This document shows positions 60,279-64,000 of a stretch of DNA of 64,000 bases, one piece after another. Position 1 is the first letter of the stretch, and each line of letters starts with the position of its first letter. The notes beneath the pieces were generated by a model. That model made no database searches. It worked only from the letters and a program-made list of their open reading frames with translations, and was not told the DNA's origin. A program made the position numbers and the translations under genes. The stretch spans positions 1,350,829 to 1,414,828 of the forward strand of contig NZ_JAAMPJ010000001.1 of NCBI RefSeq assembly GCF_011067745.1. Reading direction: 5' to 3'. Source of the DNA: Lentzea alba (lineage in GTDB: Bacteria; Actinomycetota; Actinomycetes; Mycobacteriales; Pseudonocardiaceae).

Positions 60279-62102
60279 CTACTTCGGCTTGATGTCCAGC
60301 GAGCTGACGATCTGCTCGCAGGCGGTGCGGACGCGGTCCTTCGTGGCCGAGGTCGCCTGGCAGCCCACGCTCACCTGGACCCTGCCCACGAACTGGATGT
60401 ACCAGTCGACCTCGGTCGTCTCGACCACTTCGCGATAGTGAACAACGGACTTCCCCGCGAATGTGGTGCTGTCGGCGAAGTCGGCGACCTCATCACCTTT
60501 GTCTTTACGACCTTGATAGGTCTGTCGCAGTTCCGTCACCGCGCGAACTCGGTCCTGACCACTGTCGTACGTGAGAGTTTGCTCCTGCACAGCAATACGC
60601 GCGTCCGGCTGTTTGCCATTGGAATTCGCGCGGTCGGCCGGTTGCAAAAGCACTTGCCGATCACTGGCCAGGCCGCCCGTCTGCTCCCACCCGTCCGGCA
60701 AGGTGAAGCCGTAGTCGTAGACGGCAATCCGATTGACGGGCGGATTCTGCTGCTCCTGCGTTTTCTTCGAGGTCAGCCAAAAGTAACCACCGACACCGGC
60801 CGCGGCCAGCAAGACCACCACGCCGATCGTGACGAACAGCGGCGCTTTGCTCTTCTTCCTCGGCTGCGCGGCGGCGGGGAACGCCGACGGGAACTGGGCG
60901 ACGGGCGGCGGCGTGATCCGGCGGGTGATCTTGCGGGTGGTGTCGTCGGACACCCGGAGGTTGTGGGTGACGTCACCCGGCCCGCCCGACGGAGGCGCCT
61001 GAAGCGATCCCTGCGGAGCGACCCCGCCCGTCCGTTCCGGGTCGAGGCTGACCGCCCGCAGCGCGCCACGGGCGACGACGGTCTCCGGCTGGTCGATGCT
61101 GATCGGCACCACTCGGGTGTGTTCGTGCACCAACCGCGCGACGAGCGGGATCCGGCTCGACCCGCCGACCAGGAACACACCGGCCAGCTGCTGGGGAGCG
61201 AGACCCGCGTCCCGGACCGCGGCACCGGCCAGCGCGGCCGCCCGGCTGAGCGGCGCGGTGATCAACTGCTCCAGGTCCGACCGGGTCACGTGCGCGTCAG
61301 GAAACGGCGGCGGCATCGGCACGTCGGTGTAGGCGTGCCGGGACAGCGTCTCCTTGGCCCCCCGGACGTCCTGCCGCAGCACCCGCCGCTTGCGCCGGTC
61401 GGCCATCTCGCGGCCCTCGACGAGCTGCCGCCACGCCTCCGGATCCTTGGCCGCGACCAGCCCGCCGACGTGTTCCAGCAACGCCTGGTCGACGTCAGCG
61501 CCGCCGAAGTTCGGATCCCCCTTGGCGGACAGCACCCGGAAACTCTTGCCCGTGCGCATCACCACACTCGCGTCGACGGTGCCGCCACCGAGGTCGAGCA
61601 CGGCGAGCGCGGCACCGTCCGGAATGGAGTGGCTGGCGGAGTGGAAAACCGCGGCCGCGACGGGTTCCGGCACCAGGACCAGCTCACGGCCGAGCCCACG
61701 CCCGGCCTGAAGCAGCACGCGGGTGCGAACCGTGCCCCAGTCCGCGGGGTGAGTCAGCACGAGGAGATCAACCGGCACACCACCACCAACGCGCCGTGCT
61801 TCACCAATAGCCCGTGTCAGCACAGCGCGAACAACGTCCACAACGGGCAACACAGTGCTGCCGAGCAGCAACTCACCCTCGTCGACGCGGCGCTTCGGGT
61901 GCGGCTCGTAGCGGGCAGGGTCGACCGCGGCCTGGCGTTCGGCCTCCTGACCGACGAACAACGTCCCGTCGGCGGCGGCGAACACGGCGGACGGCACCAG
62001 CGGCTGGCCGTCGAACACGACGACCTGCGGCTCCCGGCCGTTGACCGAAACGGCGACGCAGGTGCTCGACGTGCCGAAGTCGACCGCGACGTGCAGGCTC
62101 AT
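60279..62102 (-). CDS. Hsp70-domain/Rv3446c-family type VII secretion-associated fusion protein
   Basis: 607 residues. The N-terminal ATPase domain (about 1-365) has actin/Hsp70 motifs: VAVDFGTSSTCVAVSV (phosphate 1), LAVLDLGGGTVDASVV (phosphate 2), VFLVGGSSRIPLVARLV (adenosine). It lacks a peptide-binding domain. A linker follows, then one membrane helix (about 417-442) and a C-terminal extracytoplasmic domain (about 460-607, VYDYGFTLPDGWEQTGGLAS through CEQIVSSLDIKP), which matches the Rv3446c family of ESX-4 loci. The M. tuberculosis protein (about 404 residues) also couples an ASKHA-like domain to this part. First gene of the leftward ESX unit. Confidence 0.88.
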   Translation of the reverse strand: MSLHVAVDFGTSSTCVAVSVNGREPQVVVFDGQPLVPSAVFAAADGTLFVGQEAERQAAVDPARYEPHPKRRVDEGELLLGSTVLPVVDVVRAVLTRAIGEARRVGGGVPVDLLVLTHPADWGTVRTRVLLQAGRGLGRELVLVPEPVAAAVFHSASHSIPDGAALAVLDLGGGTVDASVVMRTGKSFRVLSAKGDPNFGGADVDQALLEHVGGLVAAKDPEAWRQLVEGREMADRRKRRVLRQDVRGAKETLSRHAYTDVPMPPPFPDAHVTRSDLEQLITAPLSRAAALAGAAVRDAGLAPQQLAGVFLVGGSSRIPLVARLVHEHTRVVPISIDQPETVVARGALRAVSLDPERTGGVAPQGSLQAPPSGGPGDVTHNLRVSDDTTRKITRRITPPPVAQFPSAFPAAAQPRKKSKAPLFVTIGVVVLLAAAGVGGYFWLTSKKTQEQQNPPVNRIAVYDYGFTLPDGWEQTGGLASDRQVLLQPADRANSNGKQPDARIAVQEQTLTYDSGQDRVRAVTELRQTYQGRKDKGDEVADFADSTTFAGKSVVHYREVVETTEVDWYIQFVGRVQVSVGCQATSATKDRVRTACEQIVSSLDIKPK

Positions 62103-62220
62103 GCACCTTCCCCTCTTTCGCGCACATGCTTACCCGATGCGGCACGCTCGGACGACACGGATGGCCAAGGTCGCGCCCCTGGACGAGGTCGACCACGCGT
62201 CCGGCGCCCGCCCAGGCCTC

Positions 62221-64000
62221 CTACTCGGTCATCCAGCTGATGACCTCGTCGGCTCGTGCGTCGTCCAGCTCACGCCAAAGACGCACACTGCGTTCCCACG
62301 CGACGGCGGCCTCTTCTCGCCGATTCAGACGCTTCAGAGCAATGCCCAGTTGACCAAGCACAAAGGCTTCGGTGGGGGTGTCGCCGAACTGTCTCCACAC
62401 GCCGGCCAACGTCTCGAGTTCGGGCAGCGCCTCGGCGTGCTGCCCGAGGCTGATCAGCACGGCGGCTCGGTTGCTGCGCACGCGGAGCTTGAGGTACTCG
62501 TCGCCGTGCTGCGGCGCCAGTGCCTCAGAGCGAGCCACGTGCGGAAGCGCCTCGGCAGCGCGACCGGTTGCGTGGAGTACCGAAACCAGGTTGGTCTGGG
62601 CGGCGCACTCCAGATACACGGATTCGATCTCGGCCGCGATGGTGAGGCCTCGCTGAAGGCAGGCGATCGCCTCGTCCACCCGGTCGAGCTTCCGGTAGAG
62701 GCTGGACATGTTGATCAGGCCGGCCGCCTCGGTGTACCGCTCACCTGCCTCGCGCACAAGCGGCATCGCTTCTTCGAAAGCGCGCAGCGCGTCGTCATGG
62801 CGGCGGACGTCCTCGTACACCGACGCCAACTTGAGCTTCAGGATCCCCTGCTCGCGGGGTGAGCCGAACGTCGCCACGGCTTCGAACATCTCGACAGCCT
62901 CCGCTCGGCGCGCAGGTCCCATGACGATGTACTTGAACAGGTGCAGTGGGAACAACTGAGCGTGTCGGTGCCAGCCTCTGGCGAGCGCCGCGAACATGAC
63001 CGCCTTCAGGTTGGCCCACTCCTGACGACGCCACACGAGGGTGTCGAACCATGAGGAAAACTCCTGCGGCACCACACCGGAAGTCACCTCACCGGCTTGT
63101 ATCAGCACCATGGTGGTCTGAAAGTTCGTGGCGTTTTCCAGAGTGTGGACGTACCACTCGGTCAAACGGAACGCCGCAGCCTCGTCGTCTCCGCACAGCT
63201 CGGCCGCATAGGCGCGCAACAGGTCGTGCAGGTCGTAGCGGCCCGGTGTCCGCGACTGCACGAGATGATCGGCGACCAGCCGCTCCACCAGCCGGCGGGC
63301 TTGGGCGACCGACACACTCGCAAGCGCAGCCGCGGCGCTCACATCGAAGTCAGGTCCAGGGTGAATCGACAGCAATCGGAACATGCGGGCCGACTCGGCG
63401 TCCAAGGCCCGGTAGGACCACGAGAACACCGAACGCACGTCGACGTCCTCGAAGTCGCTCAACGCATCGAGCCGGGTGGCCCCGAGCTCGTCGACGAACT
63501 GCCGCAACGACGTGTCCGGGAATCGCAACACCCGTTCGGCGAAAACCCGCAACGCCAACGGTAGCCCGGCACACCTCTCGGCGATCTCGCGCGCGGACTC
63601 CGGTTCGGTGTCGATTCGCGATTCGCCCAGCACCGCGACTAGCAACGACCGCGCGGCCCCGAAGTCCAGCTGCCGCAGGCTGATCGCCTTCGCGTCGTGC
63701 TGTGAAACCAGGGCGCGGAGCTGGTTGCGGCTGGTGATCACCACCCGCACCCCGGCCGCACCGGGCAACAGGGGAAGCACCTGGCGCGCCGAGGCGGCGT
63801 TGTCCAGCACCAGCAGCAACCGCCGGTCGACCAGCGTCGTGCGCAGCAACGCGAACCGCGCCTCGGCACCGGGCGGGGTCTCCTCGACACCCAGCCCGAT
63901 CAGCAGCATCTCTGCCACCGCCGCCGGATCGACCGGTTGCGCCTCGGGATCGAACCCGCGCAGGTTCACGTAGAGATCACCATCGGGGAATTCGTCGCGC
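62221..64000 (-). CDS. NB-ARC/TPR regulator, C-terminal part (AfsR/SARP-like; 5' end outside window)
   Basis: 593 residues are in the window, in frame with the edge; the N-terminus lies beyond position 64000. The visible part begins in the NB-ARC domain after Walker A (RDEFPDGDLYVNLRGFD, Walker B-like LLLVLDNAASARQVLPLLPG, RVVITSRNQLRAL, CAGLPLALRVFAERV), continues through a winged helix-like stretch, and ends in about six TPR repeats (YTEAAGLINMSSLYRKLDR, YLKLRVRSNRAAVLISLGQH). AfsR-type activators of secondary metabolism have this build, but no SARP DNA-binding domain is visible here, so a plain NB-ARC-TPR protein is possible. The 118-bp gap to the Hsp70-fusion gene shows nothing else. Confidence 0.85.
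   Translation of the reverse strand, partial: RDEFPDGDLYVNLRGFDPEAQPVDPAAVAEMLLIGLGVEETPPGAEARFALLRTTLVDRRLLLVLDNAASARQVLPLLPGAAGVRVVITSRNQLRALVSQHDAKAISLRQLDFGAARSLLVAVLGESRIDTEPESAREIAERCAGLPLALRVFAERVLRFPDTSLRQFVDELGATRLDALSDFEDVDVRSVFSWSYRALDAESARMFRLLSIHPGPDFDVSAAAALASVSVAQARRLVERLVADHLVQSRTPGRYDLHDLLRAYAAELCGDDEAAAFRLTEWYVHTLENATNFQTTMVLIQAGEVTSGVVPQEFSSWFDTLVWRRQEWANLKAVMFAALARGWHRHAQLFPLHLFKYIVMGPARRAEAVEMFEAVATFGSPREQGILKLKLASVYEDVRRHDDALRAFEEAMPLVREAGERYTEAAGLINMSSLYRKLDRVDEAIACLQRGLTIAAEIESVYLECAAQTNLVSVLHATGRAAEALPHVARSEALAPQHGDEYLKLRVRSNRAAVLISLGQHAEALPELETLAGVWRQFGDTPTEAFVLGQLGIALKRLNRREEAAVAWERSVRLWRELDDARADEVISWMTE

Overview
The window is very GC-rich and gene-dense, with the strong third-position GC bias of an actinomycete. 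Several features point to a filamentous Pseudonocardiaceae-type actinobacterium (Lentzea/Saccharothrix/Amycolatopsis relatives): an SsgA-like division/sporulation protein, a WhiB protein of the WhiD/WhiB3 group, a BldM-type regulator, many serine/threonine kinases, ESX-type (type VII) secretion proteins and mycothiol-type chemistry. The gene order from guaB2 to the ESX proteins is the one I recall from Mycobacterium tuberculosis Rv3409c-Rv3446c and, for guaB-sigD-bldM-whiD-groEL, from Streptomyces. Species assignment is inference. No tRNA, rRNA, CRISPR array or insertion sequence was seen, and no stretch over 300 bases lacks a gene.

Left part (1-20 kb). A partial pcrA helicase faces a chorismate mutase gene, which is preceded by a 20-codon Phe/Tyr-rich leader ORF and mutually exclusive RNA hairpins, an apparent aromatic amino acid attenuator. 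Then come a histone-deacetylase-like amidohydrolase, a cluster of three single-pass membrane proteins plus two receptor-type Ser/Thr kinases, a LysR regulator divergent from an EamA transporter, an SsgA-like protein, a toxin-antitoxin pair, a third receptor kinase, a PAP2-like membrane protein, and a LiaFSR-like envelope-stress module (PspC-fused sensor kinase, NarL-type regulator, divergent PspC/LiaF-like protein).

Middle part (18-37 kb). guaA is followed by a small phosphotransferase, an aldehyde dehydrogenase, a flavin monooxygenase/metallo-beta-lactamase-fold pair, a cholesterol-oxidase-like GMC oxidoreductase, a second toxin-antitoxin pair, and guaB3/guaB2. Next is a regulatory block: sigD with its anti-sigma factor rsdA, a BldM ortholog whose receiver lacks the phosphorylatable Asp, a TPR-like protein, a MerR-type regulator with a CarH-like B12-binding domain, and whiB. 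groEL (His-rich tail) and groES follow, with a perfect CIRCE element upstream of groES.

Right part (38-64 kb). Housekeeping genes run mostly on the minus strand: tsaD-rimI-tsaB, tsaE-hydrolase-alr, nnaD-glmS, glmM, rpsI-rplM. Accessory genes are inserted among them: a PhoD-like phosphatase, matB, a small duplicated secreted protein, a mycothiol-dependent-isomerase-like protein, and a large type VII secretion-associated operon between glmS and glmM. The right end carries the start of an ESX-4-like locus (two WXG100 proteins, a coiled-coil partner, an Hsp70-domain fusion to the Rv3446c-family domain), then the 3' part of an NB-ARC/TPR regulator running out of the window. Convergent gene ends are marked by unusually long perfect hairpins, and several genes look leaderless (a -10-like hexamer 6-8 nt before the start codon).
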